Below, in pieces: positions 18,113 through 27,394 of a DNA stretch of 64,000 nucleotides (position 1 is its first letter; each line of letters begins with the position of its first letter). The position numbers and the translations under genes were made by a program. Origin of the DNA: Clostridium frigidicarnis. GTDB lineage: Bacteria > Bacillota > Clostridia > Clostridiales > Clostridiaceae. The notes under the pieces are model-generated. The model worked only from the letters and a program-made list of their open reading frames with translations, had not been told where the DNA came from and searched no databases. The stretch covers positions 1 to 64,000 of the forward strand of contig NZ_FOKI01000001.1 in NCBI RefSeq assembly GCF_900111985.1. The letters are read 5' to 3'.

Positions 18113-18775
18113 ATGGAAAACTTAAAGGAACAACTTTTAAAGGATATGTGTAGTGCTGTATTAGAAATGGAAGAGGATTTAGCAGAAGAAAAATCTAAGG
18201 AATACATAGAAAATGGTTTTGATCCATATGATGGAATTGTAAGTGGACTAGCTTCAGGAATGAATAGGGCTGGTGAACTTTACGAAGAAGAAGAATACTA
18301 TATTCCAGAACTTTTAATGTGTTCAGATGCTATGTATAAGGGATTAGATGTTTTAAAACCTCACTTAAAAAAATCAGATTCAGAGGAAAAGCTAATTGCA
18401 GTGTTAGGTGTTGTTGAGGGAGATACTCATGATATAGGTAAAAACTTATTTAAAATAATGCTTGAGACTGTTGGATTTAAAGTCTATGATTTAGGACGTG
18501 ATGTACCACCTAGTGAATTTGTATCTAAAGCTAGAGAGTATAAAGCTAATTTAGTTGGTATGTCAACTCTTATGACAACGACTATGGATAATATGAAAGT
18601 AGTTATAGATATGTTAGGTAAAGAGAACTTAAGAGATGATGTGGTTGTAATGGTAGGTGGCGGTCCTATTTCGAAAAATTATGCTGATAAAATAGGTGCT
18701 GATGGATATGAAGTTGAGGCGTCTAAAGCAGCAAGACTTGCAAAAGAACTTGTAACTAAAAAGTTAAATGCTTAG
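18113..18775 (+). CDS. Corrinoid (B12-binding) protein of a methyltransferase system
   Basis: The 220-residue protein has an N-terminal helical cap (LVSGLASGMNRAGELYEEEEYYIPE type) and a Rossmann B12 domain with the cobalt-ligating DTHDIGKNLFKIML motif (D-x-H-x-x-G), then STLMTTTMDNM and VMVGGGPISKNYADKIGADG. It matches the MtaC/MtbC/MttC family, which carries a methyl group on cobalt between methyltransferases. It is the first gene of a four-gene operon with two UroD-type methyltransferases and a reductive activator. A GGGGG site precedes ATG 18113. No cobalamin riboswitch was seen upstream. Confidence 0.92.
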   Translation: MENLKEQLLKDMCSAVLEMEEDLAEEKSKEYIENGFDPYDGIVSGLASGMNRAGELYEEEEYYIPELLMCSDAMYKGLDVLKPHLKKSDSEEKLIAVLGVVEGDTHDIGKNLFKIMLETVGFKVYDLGRDVPPSEFVSKAREYKANLVGMSTLMTTTMDNMKVVIDMLGKENLRDDVVVMVGGGPISKNYADKIGADGYEVEASKAARLAKELVTKKLNA

Positions 18776-18788
18776 GGGTGAAAAAGCT

Positions 18789-19811
18789 ATGACAACTTAT
18801 AAAGAAAGATTATTTAATGCTATAGATGGCAAAGAATTAGATAGAGTTCCTTGTATATGCCCAGGTGGAATGATGAATATGGTAATAAGAGATATTATGA
18901 TTTTAACTAATAGCTTTTGGCCAATGGCTCATACAGATAGTAATGTTATGGCAACATTAAGTGAAGGTCTTTATAAAAATGGAGCATTTGAGAATATAGG
19001 GGTGCCTTTTTGTATGACAGTAGAAGCTGAGGCAATGGGTGCTAAAGTATATATGGGAACGGATATAACTGAACCAAGAGTTACTGAATATCCTATTAAT
19101 ACAGTTGATGATTTTAAGAATTTACATAACATTAATGTATCAGAAGGAAGATGTAAAGTTGTATTAGATGCTATAAAAATTTTAAAGGATAGAAATAAAG
19201 ACGTACCAGTAATAGGTAATTTGACTGGTCCAGTAAGTGTTGCATCATCATTATTAGACGCATCAGAATTTTACAAAGATTTAAGAAGAAAGCCTGATAT
19301 GATGAGAAATTTTATGGACTTTGTTACTGATAATCTAATAGAGTTTGGAAAAGCTCAAATAAATGCTGGAGCTGATATTATAACTATTTCAGACCCAAGT
19401 GGAACAGGAGAAATTTTAGGACCTAAGTTATTTAAAGAATTTGCATTGCCTTATATAAATAAACTTGTTAATGCATTAAGTCCATTAGTTAATGGAAGAG
19501 TTATTGTTCATATATGTGGAAGACTTAAAAGTATATTTAAAGAATTAAATGATTTAAATGTTAAGGTATTAAGCTTTGATTCAATAACTAGCATAAAAGA
19601 TGTAAAAGAAAATGTTAATAACAAGAGGCTTATGGGAAATGTCAGTACACTAGCTTTAGAAACATCTACACCAGTTGAAATTAGAAAGTTATCTTCATAC
19701 TGTATAAAAAGTGGAGTATCTATACTATCTCCAGCATGTGGTATAGGGGTTAGAACATCTCTGGATAACATAAAAGCTATGGTAGATGCTTCAAAAGAAA
19801 ATATGCTATAA
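18789..19811 (+). CDS. UroD-family corrinoid methyltransferase (MtaA/CmuA type)
   Basis: The 340-residue protein has a UroD/MtaA TIM-barrel: ERLFNAIDGKELDRVPCICPG at the start, IGNLTGPVSVASSLLD, ITISDPSGTGEILGPK, the zinc-binding H-x-C in VIVHICGRLKS, and a third likely ligand in SPACGIG. MtaA/MtbA enzymes move methyl from a corrinoid protein to a thiol; related COG0407 proteins act as O-demethylase components. It starts 13 bases after the corrinoid gene. An ATG at 18768 overlaps the previous gene, but ATG 18789 has GGGGTG at the right spacing and the normal family start. Confidence 0.9.
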   Translation: MTTYKERLFNAIDGKELDRVPCICPGGMMNMVIRDIMILTNSFWPMAHTDSNVMATLSEGLYKNGAFENIGVPFCMTVEAEAMGAKVYMGTDITEPRVTEYPINTVDDFKNLHNINVSEGRCKVVLDAIKILKDRNKDVPVIGNLTGPVSVASSLLDASEFYKDLRRKPDMMRNFMDFVTDNLIEFGKAQINAGADIITISDPSGTGEILGPKLFKEFALPYINKLVNALSPLVNGRVIVHICGRLKSIFKELNDLNVKVLSFDSITSIKDVKENVNNKRLMGNVSTLALETSTPVEIRKLSSYCIKSGVSILSPACGIGVRTSLDNIKAMVDASKENML

Positions 19812-19825
19812 AAGGATTGAGAAAG

Positions 19826-21625
19826 TTGAAAATTAGTATTAAAAATCACAAAAGTATAGAGGGAAATTTAAATGATAATTTAATGGATTTATTTAAAAAT
19901 AATCAATTGTCGTTAGAAGCACCTTGTGGAGGAAAAGGACTTTGTGGAAAATGTAAGGTTAGAATTATTAAAGGACAAGCTAATAATATAACTCATGAGG
20001 AAAAAAACATATTATCTAGTGATGAAATTAATAATGGGGTAAGGCTTGCATGTTTGACTCATCCAGTATCTGATATAGATGTTGAAATCTTAAATTGGAA
20101 AGAAACAAATGGGAATATATTATCTTATGGATATATGCCAGAATTTAATTATAATCCCCCTTTAAAAAGTGTAATAGTAAAAAAAGGTGACTTGGATTTT
20201 TCTAATAATTTAAGTATTGAAGAAGTAATAAATAACAAGCTTAATATAAAAAGTAGTATTTCATTAGAGGTTATGAAAAATTTAAGTAATGTTGTTTGTG
20301 ATAGTGATGAAATAGAGGTTGTTTTACATAATGATGACATTATTTATGTAGGTAGTAAAAGTTTAAATAATAGCATATATGGAATATGTGTGGATATAGG
20401 AACTACAACAGTAGTAGCATCTTTGGTAAATGTATATACAGGAGAAGAGATAAACAGTTTATCAAGTATAAACCCCCAAAAGAATTACGGGTTAGATGTA
20501 TTAACTAGAATTGATTATTGTAATAAAGATGGGGGGTTAAAAACTCTACAATCTTTAATAATAGATTGCATAAATAATCTTATAAGTGATTTATGCGTTG
20601 AAAATGGTATAGATAAAGATAGAATTTTTGAAGTTGTTATATCTGCTAATTCTACAATGAACCATGTGTTTTTAGGAGTAGATCCTAAAACTTTAGGAAA
20701 AGCTCCATATTCAACAGTGTTTAGACATGGAAGAATAGAAAATAATAAAGATTTTAATCTTAATATAAATAGTTTAGGCAAAATTTATATTATTCCAAGT
20801 GTATCTAGTTATATAGGAGCTGATATAGTATCTGGAATTGTAGTTACTTCTTTAAATAAAAGAAATGACAAAGTGCTATTTATAGATATAGGTACTAATG
20901 GAGAGATCGTTTTATCATATAAAGGAGGACTTCTTTGCTGTTCATGTGCAGCAGGGCCTGCTCTTGAGGGGATGAATATCAGTTGTGGTATGAGAGGAGA
21001 AACGGGTGCAATTGAAAAAGTAAAGATAGATAACAATGGTGTGAAGATAGAAGTTATTGGAGACGAAGTAACTCCTTCAGGTGTGTGTGGCAGTGGAATT
21101 ATGGATATTGTTGGGGAGTTAAGAAGAAATGGACTTATAAATAACAAAGGTAGATTTAAAACTAAAGATGATTTAACTAAAGAAGGCCTTGAAAATCTAA
21201 ATCATATTATTATTGAGGAACCCTCAAGGGGGATTATATTGCATAATAATCAGTGTAAATCAATAGTCTTTACTCAAAAAGATTTAAGACAAGTTCAACT
21301 TTCAAAGGGAGCTATACTTTCAGGATTTTATGGATTATTAAATTATATTGAAATGCCTATGGAAAGTTTAGAGCAAGTTATAATTGCTGGTCAGTTTGGT
21401 TCTCATTTAACAAAAGAAAGTCTAATAAACATAGGACTTATACCAGATGTTTTAAAAGATAAGATAACTTATGTTGGAAATTCTTCTAAGGCTGGAGCAA
21501 TTATGGCACTACTTTCAAAAGATATACGATTTGAAATGGATAGGATAATTAAAGATATAGAATATGTTGAGTTATCTACCTTAGATGGATATGATAAGTT
21601 ATTTACTAAGTGTCTTAAATTTTAG
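19826..21625 (+). CDS. Corrinoid activation protein, RACo/RamA-type ASKHA ATPase with [2Fe-2S] ferredoxin domain
   Basis: The roughly 599-residue protein begins with a [2Fe-2S] ferredoxin domain (APCGGKGLCGKCKV...RLACLTHP, four Cys), followed by a linker and an ASKHA-type ATPase core: CVDIGTTTVVASLVN phosphate loop, FIDIGTNGEIVL, CAAGPALEGMNISCG and IAGQFGSHL. This is the DUF4445 reductive activator of corrinoid proteins, which uses ATP and electrons to return inactive Co(II) to Co(I). Start TTG 19826 is favoured over TTG 19817 by the AAAGGA site. It serves the corrinoid protein two genes upstream. Confidence 0.92.
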   Translation: MKISIKNHKSIEGNLNDNLMDLFKNNQLSLEAPCGGKGLCGKCKVRIIKGQANNITHEEKNILSSDEINNGVRLACLTHPVSDIDVEILNWKETNGNILSYGYMPEFNYNPPLKSVIVKKGDLDFSNNLSIEEVINNKLNIKSSISLEVMKNLSNVVCDSDEIEVVLHNDDIIYVGSKSLNNSIYGICVDIGTTTVVASLVNVYTGEEINSLSSINPQKNYGLDVLTRIDYCNKDGGLKTLQSLIIDCINNLISDLCVENGIDKDRIFEVVISANSTMNHVFLGVDPKTLGKAPYSTVFRHGRIENNKDFNLNINSLGKIYIIPSVSSYIGADIVSGIVVTSLNKRNDKVLFIDIGTNGEIVLSYKGGLLCCSCAAGPALEGMNISCGMRGETGAIEKVKIDNNGVKIEVIGDEVTPSGVCGSGIMDIVGELRRNGLINNKGRFKTKDDLTKEGLENLNHIIIEEPSRGIILHNNQCKSIVFTQKDLRQVQLSKGAILSGFYGLLNYIEMPMESLEQVIIAGQFGSHLTKESLINIGLIPDVLKDKITYVGNSSKAGAIMALLSKDIRFEMDRIIKDIEYVELSTLDGYDKLFTKCLKF

Positions 21626-21637
21626 GAGGAGATTTAT

Positions 21638-22498
21638 TTGGGATTTGTGTGTAGTGGAGATGATTCATTTAAAATACCAAAGGATTTAGCAAAACAATAT
21701 GAGTTTCCTAAGTGTTATTTTAATAAAGAAAATTTATTAGAATTATCAATTAGCTTAAAAGAATTCAATAAAGATAGCTTTTTCAAGTTGCCATTTTGTA
21801 ATACTTTAGAGATAGAAGCATTAGGTGGAAAAATTGTTCTAGGAGATGGAATATCTAGCCCAAGAAGTAAAGAATATGCCTTTAAAAGTTTAGAAGAGTT
21901 AAAGGACAATCTAAGTAAGTGGAAAAATGTAGAGTTAAAAAGTGAAAGAATAGATTTATTTAAAGATTTAGTGAAGTTCTTATCTTTAGACAATAACAAA
22001 ATTGTTTTTTCTGTGCAAGGTTCATTTACAATAATATGTTCTTTGATAGATCCTAAAATTTTTTATAAGCTTTCTATGAAAAATCCTGAAGAAGCTGAAA
22101 ATATTTTAAAATTGGTAGAGGATATAATAATAAGATTTGCAAAATCATTAATAGATGTGGGGGTAAACATAATATCTTATGGTGATGTTATGGGCTTAAA
22201 ATCTATTGTAGGAAAAAGAGTATACGATAAATTAAGTGCTTTTAGTATGATTAGAGTTATAAAAGAATTAATTTTTTATAATAATAACATAAATATTCAT
22301 TTGTGTGGAAAAATGAGTAATGAATTAATACAATATGAATATGCAAAGTTACATGAAATAGAGGTTAATGATTATAAATCTTATGGAGATGCTTTATTAA
22401 ATTTAAACATATATAATAAAATTATAGGTTTAAGATGCATAAACACTACTAATAGACCTATGAATACTAAGTATATATATGAATTGATTTTAAATTAA
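21638..22498 (+). CDS. Second, shorter UroD-family methyltransferase
   Basis: The 286-residue protein starts with TTG after a strong TTTAGGAGGAG site, 12 bases after the activator gene. It shows the UroD/MtaA pattern: LPFCNTLEIEALGG, GISSPRSKEYAFKSLEELKD, FSVQGSFTIICSLIDP, ISYGDVMGLKSIVGKRVYDKL and the zinc H-x-C motif in INIHLCGKMS. It is shorter than the first methyltransferase and lacks its N-terminal region. One of the two probably demethylates the substrate and the other passes methyl to the final acceptor; which does which cannot be told. Confidence 0.85.
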   Translation: MGFVCSGDDSFKIPKDLAKQYEFPKCYFNKENLLELSISLKEFNKDSFFKLPFCNTLEIEALGGKIVLGDGISSPRSKEYAFKSLEELKDNLSKWKNVELKSERIDLFKDLVKFLSLDNNKIVFSVQGSFTIICSLIDPKIFYKLSMKNPEEAENILKLVEDIIIRFAKSLIDVGVNIISYGDVMGLKSIVGKRVYDKLSAFSMIRVIKELIFYNNNINIHLCGKMSNELIQYEYAKLHEIEVNDYKSYGDALLNLNIYNKIIGLRCINTTNRPMNTKYIYELILN

Positions 22499-22527
22499 CA
22501 AAGGTGGCGTAGCCACCTTTGTTAATT
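22493..22527 (+). terminator. Terminator of the corrinoid operon, containing the last stop codon
   Basis: Perfect 16-bp arms (22493-22508 and 22512-22527) with a 3-base loop. The TAA stop of the upstream gene (22496-22498) lies inside the 5' arm, so translating ribosomes should reach into the hairpin. The following T-tract is weak. Confidence 0.65.
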
Positions 22528-22528
22528 A

Positions 22529-22607
22529 GTGACAAGTGACAAGCGATAAAAATATGAGATTTTAAACTACAACTTTTCACTTTTCACTCTTAACTTGTCA
22601 CTTTTAA
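22529..22607. repeat. GTGACAAG-type intergenic repeat with inverted arms
   Basis: GTGACAAGTGACAAGCGATA (22529-22548) and its inverse CACTTTTCACTC...ACTTGTCACTTTTA (22578-22607) form a snap-back structure. The same word occurs in gaps at 33.25, 41.97 and 57.70 kb. It lies between the corrinoid operon terminator and glnS. Confidence 0.6.
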
Positions 22608-22729
22608 AATGTTGTAAACATTTTAAAAAAGTATTTTAGACATAATTTTTAATATATTTATAGAAACATTTGTATTTTTATGATATATTTATAAAGAATA
22701 ATATTACGTCAAGAAAAGGGATGATGAAA

Positions 22730-24391
22730 ATGTCAACAGAGTTCAGCTCTTCAAACTTTATAAAGAATATAGTTATCTCTGATTTGGACAGTGGAAAGCA
22801 TAATGAGATAATAACTCGTTTTCCACCAGAGCCAAACGGATATCTTCATATAGGCCATGCAAAATCAATAGTTTTAAACTTTGAGCTTGCTGATGAATTT
22901 AAGGGTAAAACAAATCTTAGATTTGATGATACAAATCCTACAAAAGAGGATACAGAATATGTTGAATCTATAAAGGAAGATGTAAAATGGCTTGGATTTG
23001 ATTGGGATAATTTATATTTTGCTTCAAATTACTTTGAAGAAATGTATAATAGAGCAATATTATTAATAAAAAAAGGTAAGGCTTATGTTTGTGACTTAAC
23101 TCCTGAAGAAATAAGGGAATATAGAGGAACTCTTAAAGATCCAGGTAAAGAAAGTCCTTGTAGAAATAGAAGTATAGAAGAGAACCTTAATTTATTTGAA
23201 AAAATGAGAAAAGGTGAATTTAAAGATGGAGAAAAAGTTTTAAGAGCTAAAATAGATATGAATTCTCCTAATATAAATATGAGAGATCCTATAATATATA
23301 GAATATCTCATTCAGAACATCATAATACAGGTAGCAAGTGGTGTGTTTATCCAATGTATGACTTTGCTCATCCATTAGAGGATGCTATAGAAGGTATAAC
23401 TCATTCTATATGTACACTTGAGTTTGAAGATCATAGACCTTTATATGATTGGATAGTGAAGGAATGTGAAATGGAATGTGCACCTCAACAAATAGAATTT
23501 GCTAGATTAAATATAACTAATACAGTAATGAGTAAAAGAAAGCTTAAACTTCTTGTAGATGAAAATGTAGTTGATGGATGGGATGATCCAAGAATGCCAA
23601 CTATAGCAGGACTAAGAAGAAGAGGATACACTTCAGAGTCAATAAGAAACTTCTGTAGAGCTATAGGAGTTGCAAAAGCTAATTCATTAGTTGATGATGC
23701 TATGCTTGAGCATTTCATAAGGGAAGATTTACATGACAAGACATTAAGAACAATGGCTATTTTAAGACCATTAAAACTTGTTATAACAAATTATCCTGAG
23801 AATGAAGAAGAGCTTCTTGAAATAGAAAACAATCCTGATGATGAAAATGCAGGAAAGAGACAAGTGCCATTTGGAAGAGAAATTTACATAGAGCAAGAAG
23901 ACTTTATGGAAAATCCACCAAAGAAATATTTTAGATTGTTCCCTGGAAATGAAGTAAGACTTAAGGGTGCTTATTTTGTAAAATGTAATGAGGTTATAAA
24001 AGATGAAGAAGGAAATGTATTAGAGATTCATTGTACTTATGACCCAGAAACTAAGAGCGGAACAGGATTTACAGGAAGAAAAGTTAAAGGTACAATACAT
24101 TGGGTTAATGCAAAACATGCAATTCCAGCAGAGTTTAGATTATATGATCATTTAATATTAGATGAGAATTCTGAGGAAGAGAAGCATTTCTTAGAACAAA
24201 TTAATCCAAATTCTCTAGAGGTCCTTAATGGTTTTGTTGAACCTAATATGATAGATGCAAAATCTGAAGAAAAATTCCAGTTCTTTAGACATGGGTACTT
24301 TAATGTAGATCCAAAAGATACAAAGAATGAAAAATTAGTATTCAATAGAATAGTATCTTTAAAGAGCTCATTTAAATTGGATAAAAAGTAA
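22730..24391 (+). CDS. glnS: Glutaminyl-tRNA synthetase
   Basis: The 553-residue class I synthetase has the HIGH motif in [16 protein letters not shown], the GlnRS-type [47 protein letters not shown], the KMSKS-like [11 protein letters not shown], and the C-terminal anticodon-binding beta barrels ([10 protein letters not shown]...). It charges tRNA-Gln directly. The frame is open to 22670, but ATG 22730 (MSTEFSSSN) has an AAAAGGGATGAT site and matches the usual N-terminus. It is monocistronic, ended by the hairpin at 24395. Many Firmicutes lack GlnRS and use Glu-tRNA amidation instead. Confidence 0.95.
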   Translation: MSTEFSSSNFIKNIVISDLDSGKHNEIITRFPPEPNGYLHIGHAKSIVLNFELADEFKGKTNLRFDDTNPTKEDTEYVESIKEDVKWLGFDWDNLYFASNYFEEMYNRAILLIKKGKAYVCDLTPEEIREYRGTLKDPGKESPCRNRSIEENLNLFEKMRKGEFKDGEKVLRAKIDMNSPNINMRDPIIYRISHSEHHNTGSKWCVYPMYDFAHPLEDAIEGITHSICTLEFEDHRPLYDWIVKECEMECAPQQIEFARLNITNTVMSKRKLKLLVDENVVDGWDDPRMPTIAGLRRRGYTSESIRNFCRAIGVAKANSLVDDAMLEHFIREDLHDKTLRTMAILRPLKLVITNYPENEEELLEIENNPDDENAGKRQVPFGREIYIEQEDFMENPPKKYFRLFPGNEVRLKGAYFVKCNEVIKDEEGNVLEIHCTYDPETKSGTGFTGRKVKGTIHWVNAKHAIPAEFRLYDHLILDENSEEEKHFLEQINPNSLEVLNGFVEPNMIDAKSEEKFQFFRHGYFNVDPKDTKNEKLVFNRIVSLKSSFKLDKK

Positions 24392-24394
24392 CAT

Positions 24395-24428
24395 AAAAGA
24401 CCTTCTAATTTTAATTAGAAGGTCTTTT
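24395..24428. terminator. Bidirectional terminator between glnS and the HAD gene
   Basis: Near-perfect 14-16 bp arms (24395-24410, 24413-24428), starting AAAAGACC and ending GGTCTTTTT, lie between two convergent genes. Confidence 0.85.
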
Positions 24429-24430
24429 TA

Positions 24431-25216
24431 TTAAAGAATACACTCTTTAATTGTATGTAATACTCCATTATCTTTATTACTCTTTGCAATAAAATTTGCA
24501 GCAGATTTAACTTCTTCTACAGCATTTTCCATGGCATAACTAAATTTTGCACAATCCATCATTTCTAAGTCATTGAAGTAATCTCCAAATACCATAGTTT
24601 CATCTTTAGATATGTTAAAATTGCTTTGTAGAGCTTTAATAGCTTGTCCTTTGTTTACTCCTTTGTTCATCAAATCAAGCCAAATAGACCCTGATATAGC
24701 TATTTGAAAGTTATCTTTAAACTTTGGGTAAAAATGAGGATATGAATTCTCAGACACATTATTGAAATCACATATTGCAATTTTTAAAATATCATCATTA
24801 ACATTTAAAACATCTTCAACTAGTTGGCAACGTGTGTAATACTTGTCTACTTCTTCAATAAATATTTTTTCAGTACTTTCAATATATGCAGATTTTTTAC
24901 CACATAAAACTATGTTAGCTCCCTCTATTTTCCTTGCTGTTTTAACAAGGAGTTCTATATTTTCTTTTGTCATAAAGTTAGAATATATCTCTAAATCATT
25001 ATTCATAACAAAACTACCATTTTCAGCAACATAAACAATATTATCTTTATCAGAATTAAAATTATGAAGTAAATTATAGTATTGTCTTCCTGATGCTGCT
25101 ACAAATAGTATTTTTTTATCTCTTAATTTTTTTAATATAGTAAAGAATTCTTTATTAAGTTTACCATGTTCATTTAATAAAGTTCCATCCATATCTGTCG
25201 CAATTAACTTTATCAT
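24431..25216 (-). CDS. Cof-type HAD phosphatase
   Basis: The 261-residue HAD hydrolase begins MIKLIATDMDGTLLNEHGKL with the catalytic DxD. It has a C2B cap, motif II in VAASGRQYYNL, Lys in NKGVNKGQAIKAL, and motif IV GDYFNDLEMMDCAKFSYAM. Such enzymes dephosphorylate sugar phosphates, nucleotides or flavin/pyridoxal intermediates; the substrate is unknown. A GAGGTGATTTC site precedes ATG 25216. It converges with glnS across a shared terminator. Confidence 0.92.
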   Translation of the reverse strand: MIKLIATDMDGTLLNEHGKLNKEFFTILKKLRDKKILFVAASGRQYYNLLHNFNSDKDNIVYVAENGSFVMNNDLEIYSNFMTKENIELLVKTARKIEGANIVLCGKKSAYIESTEKIFIEEVDKYYTRCQLVEDVLNVNDDILKIAICDFNNVSENSYPHFYPKFKDNFQIAISGSIWLDLMNKGVNKGQAIKALQSNFNISKDETMVFGDYFNDLEMMDCAKFSYAMENAVEEVKSAANFIAKSNKDNGVLHTIKECIL

Positions 25217-25293
25217 GAAATCACCTCATCATTGGATATTATATATCTTATTATATCATAAAAAATACAACATTTAGTTAATAAGGTATAAGA

Positions 25294-25734
25294 TTAAATT
25301 CCATCAAAAAAATCTTGAGAATTATTTAAAACTTCATTAGTTATGTCTATTATCAAAAGATTATTATATGAAAATAAGGATAATATAATATTTTTAACAA
25401 ATTCTCCTTTAATACAGTCTCCTTGAACTACAGCATAATATTGTATAAGAATTGTAATGAACTTAAATATAAAAATAGCTTTTCTGGTTTTGGACACAAG
25501 AGTAAATTTATTGTCAGGCAAGGTAATATCTAAAATTTTCAGAATAAGACAAATTTCATATCTTATTTGATCATCTATAGATGGTTGAGAGCAGCAGTCC
25601 CCTTGAATTAATCCGGAAAAATTAACTAAATTTAGTAATTGGGATAAATGTAGCCCAATTATAGAGTGTGGTTTTAAATCAACATCTTCTAAGGCTAATA
25701 TATCATAAAATTGAAAGTTATTGGTGAAAGCCAT
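25294..25734 (-). CDS. Unknown protein with two QGDC motifs
   Basis: The 146-residue protein is not recognised. Its start ATG 25734 (MAFTNNFQFYDILALEDVDL) has an AAAAGGAGAAAA site; the open frame upstream is ignored. It contains FSGLIQGDCCSQP near residue 60 and YYAVVQGDCIKGE near residue 110, each followed by a helix-like stretch, which suggests an internal duplication with paired Cys residues. The moderately hydrophobic segment AIFIFKFITILIQYYAVV could touch a membrane. It has no signal peptide and lies alone between the HAD gene and the SDR gene. Confidence 0.7.
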   Translation of the reverse strand: MAFTNNFQFYDILALEDVDLKPHSIIGLHLSQLLNLVNFSGLIQGDCCSQPSIDDQIRYEICLILKILDITLPDNKFTLVSKTRKAIFIFKFITILIQYYAVVQGDCIKGEFVKNIILSLFSYNNLLIIDITNEVLNNSQDFFDGI

Positions 25735-26010
25735 GCTATTTTCTCCTTTTAAATTAAGTGATTTACATAGAGATATATAATATACTATGATATTGAGGAA
25801 AGCTTTGATATATAACTTTAAAAACTCTAAATTAATCAACGGTATTTTTCATGTTTAAAATATAAGTAAATTGCATTATAAAGAACATGATAGTAATATA
25901 TAATGGATTAAACTTTTAATTAATTATACAAATTTTAAAGTTATAGTATGTGGATAGATTGAAAATAAATTAATTGCAAAAATTAATGATTATTGATAGG
26001 AGTGAAATAT

Positions 26011-26751
26011 ATGGACTTAAATGGGAAAGTAGCATTAGTTACTGGCGCTTCAAAGGGAATTGGCAGAGAAATTACATTAAGCCTTATAAAAGAAGGAGCA
26101 ATGGTTGCTATTAATTATAGAAATGATGAGGAAGGGGCAAATAAAACTTTAAAACTTGTAAATGAAATTGGTGGTAATGGATTTATAGTAAAAGGTGATG
26201 TGGCGTCTTATGATAACTGTGTGTCTATGTATAATGAATGTATAAAAAAGTTTGGGAAACTTAATATTTTGGTAAATAATGCTGGAATAAGTAAAGTAGG
26301 GTTATTTATGGATATGTCTATGGAGGATATAAACTCTTTAATAGATACAAATTTAAAAGGAGCTATAAATTTAACCCATGCTGTTCTTCCTCATATGGTA
26401 AGTAGAAGAGAGGGAAGTATAATTAACATATCATCTATGTGGGGGAATGTGGGGGCATCATGTGAAGCAATATATTCATCTACAAAGGGTGGAGTTAATT
26501 TATTCACAAAAGCTTTAGGAAAAGAAATGGCTCTTAGTGGAATAAGGGTTAATGCAATAGCACCAGGGGTTATAAATACTTCTATGAATAGCTTTTTAAG
26601 CAGTGAAGAAAAACTAGCTTTAGAAGAAGAAATACCGATGGGAAAGTTTGGTGAAGGAAAAGATATTGGAGACTTAGTGGTGTTTTTAGCATCAAACAAA
26701 AGCAAATACATAACATCTCAAGTTATTACTGTTGATGGAGGATATTTATAG
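26011..26751 (+). CDS. Short-chain dehydrogenase, FabG/YmfI type (possible EF-P 5-aminopentanone reductase)
   Basis: The 246-residue SDR has the NAD(P) motif TGASKGIGR, NNAG, the catalytic Ser in NISSMWGNVGASCEA, Tyr/Lys in YSSTKGG, and a C-terminal SQVITVDGGYL. The block SSMWG...GASCEA.Y is typical of YmfI, which reduces the 5-aminopentanone group on elongation factor P in Bacillus; a fatty-acid 3-oxoacyl-ACP reductase role is the alternative. No fab genes are nearby, which favours the former. Start ATG 26011 has TAGGAGTGA; ATG 25993 is less well placed. Confidence 0.82.
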   Translation: MDLNGKVALVTGASKGIGREITLSLIKEGAMVAINYRNDEEGANKTLKLVNEIGGNGFIVKGDVASYDNCVSMYNECIKKFGKLNILVNNAGISKVGLFMDMSMEDINSLIDTNLKGAINLTHAVLPHMVSRREGSIINISSMWGNVGASCEAIYSSTKGGVNLFTKALGKEMALSGIRVNAIAPGVINTSMNSFLSSEEKLALEEEIPMGKFGEGKDIGDLVVFLASNKSKYITSQVITVDGGYL

Positions 26752-27394
26752 ATTTTATAATTGTAAGAGTTATTCAATGAATTGAATTGATTATTTTTAG
26801 TTATAAATTAATAAAAGAAATGTTCTTTGCTGATATTTTAACACTAGATTTAGAAAATAATTTTTATGGTTATAAAAAAACATTCATGGCATTAAGAAAT
26901 TTAGGGCTATTTTTTCAATATAAAGAATTTTATAAAGAAAAATGAGATTTAAGAGTTAGCAAGCTATTATTAGAAAGTGGAGATCTGAGAGTGATGGATG
27001 TTTTTCTTCACGCTGTTCAGAAAAAACTTGAAATTGTATAGTCTTATAATAAAGACCTCTGTTTTCAGGTTAAAATTGAAATATAATTAATATGTACAAG
27101 TGTGTTGGTATAAGGATTAGCAAATTATCTAGCGAACATTAATCATTCTTTTTATAAAAAAATATTGATGCCGTTAAAAAATCTAGAGTTATTTTTTTCA
27201 ATATAAAAAATTTTGTAAAGAAAAGAGAGGTCTAAGCGTTAGCAAACTATCTGACGAACAGTTAGTGTTGGTGGTATAAAAAATTTATATGGCGTTAAGA
27301 ATTCCAATTGTTGAACGAAGTGAGTTATTGGAATTTAGACATATAAACTTTTTATACATTACAATACTTTGTGCAGTCAGCTAGTTTGCGTTGA
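26752..27394. other. Repeat-filled intergenic region; no gene seen
   Basis: About 640 bases with no credible coding frame, made almost entirely of related repeat modules: a decayed copy at 26871-26968, a second copy at 27152-27250, a GATGTTTTTCTTCACGCTG stretch at about 26996-27014 also present near 42354, and the nested palindrome at 27228-27412. Confidence 0.65.
26871..26968. repeat. Degenerate direct repeat, copy A (copy B at 27152-27250)
   Basis: Both copies run TATAAAAAAA...ATTxATGxCRTTAA...TAGRGxTATTTTTTCAATATAAARAATTTTRTAAAGAAAA, then a GAGRTYTAAGxGTTAGCAAxCTAT end. Copy A is diverged. Copy B leads straight into the intact palindrome at 27228-27412, so copy A is probably an older, decayed insertion. 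Confidence 0.6.

Noticed and set aside
22529-22607. CRISPR-like array of GTGACAAG repeats
   Set aside because: Units are short, variable, partly inverted and lack regular spacers.
22670-22729. N-terminal extension of GlnRS from TTG 22670
   Set aside because: The residues do not match the family and ATG 22730 has a well-placed ribosome site.
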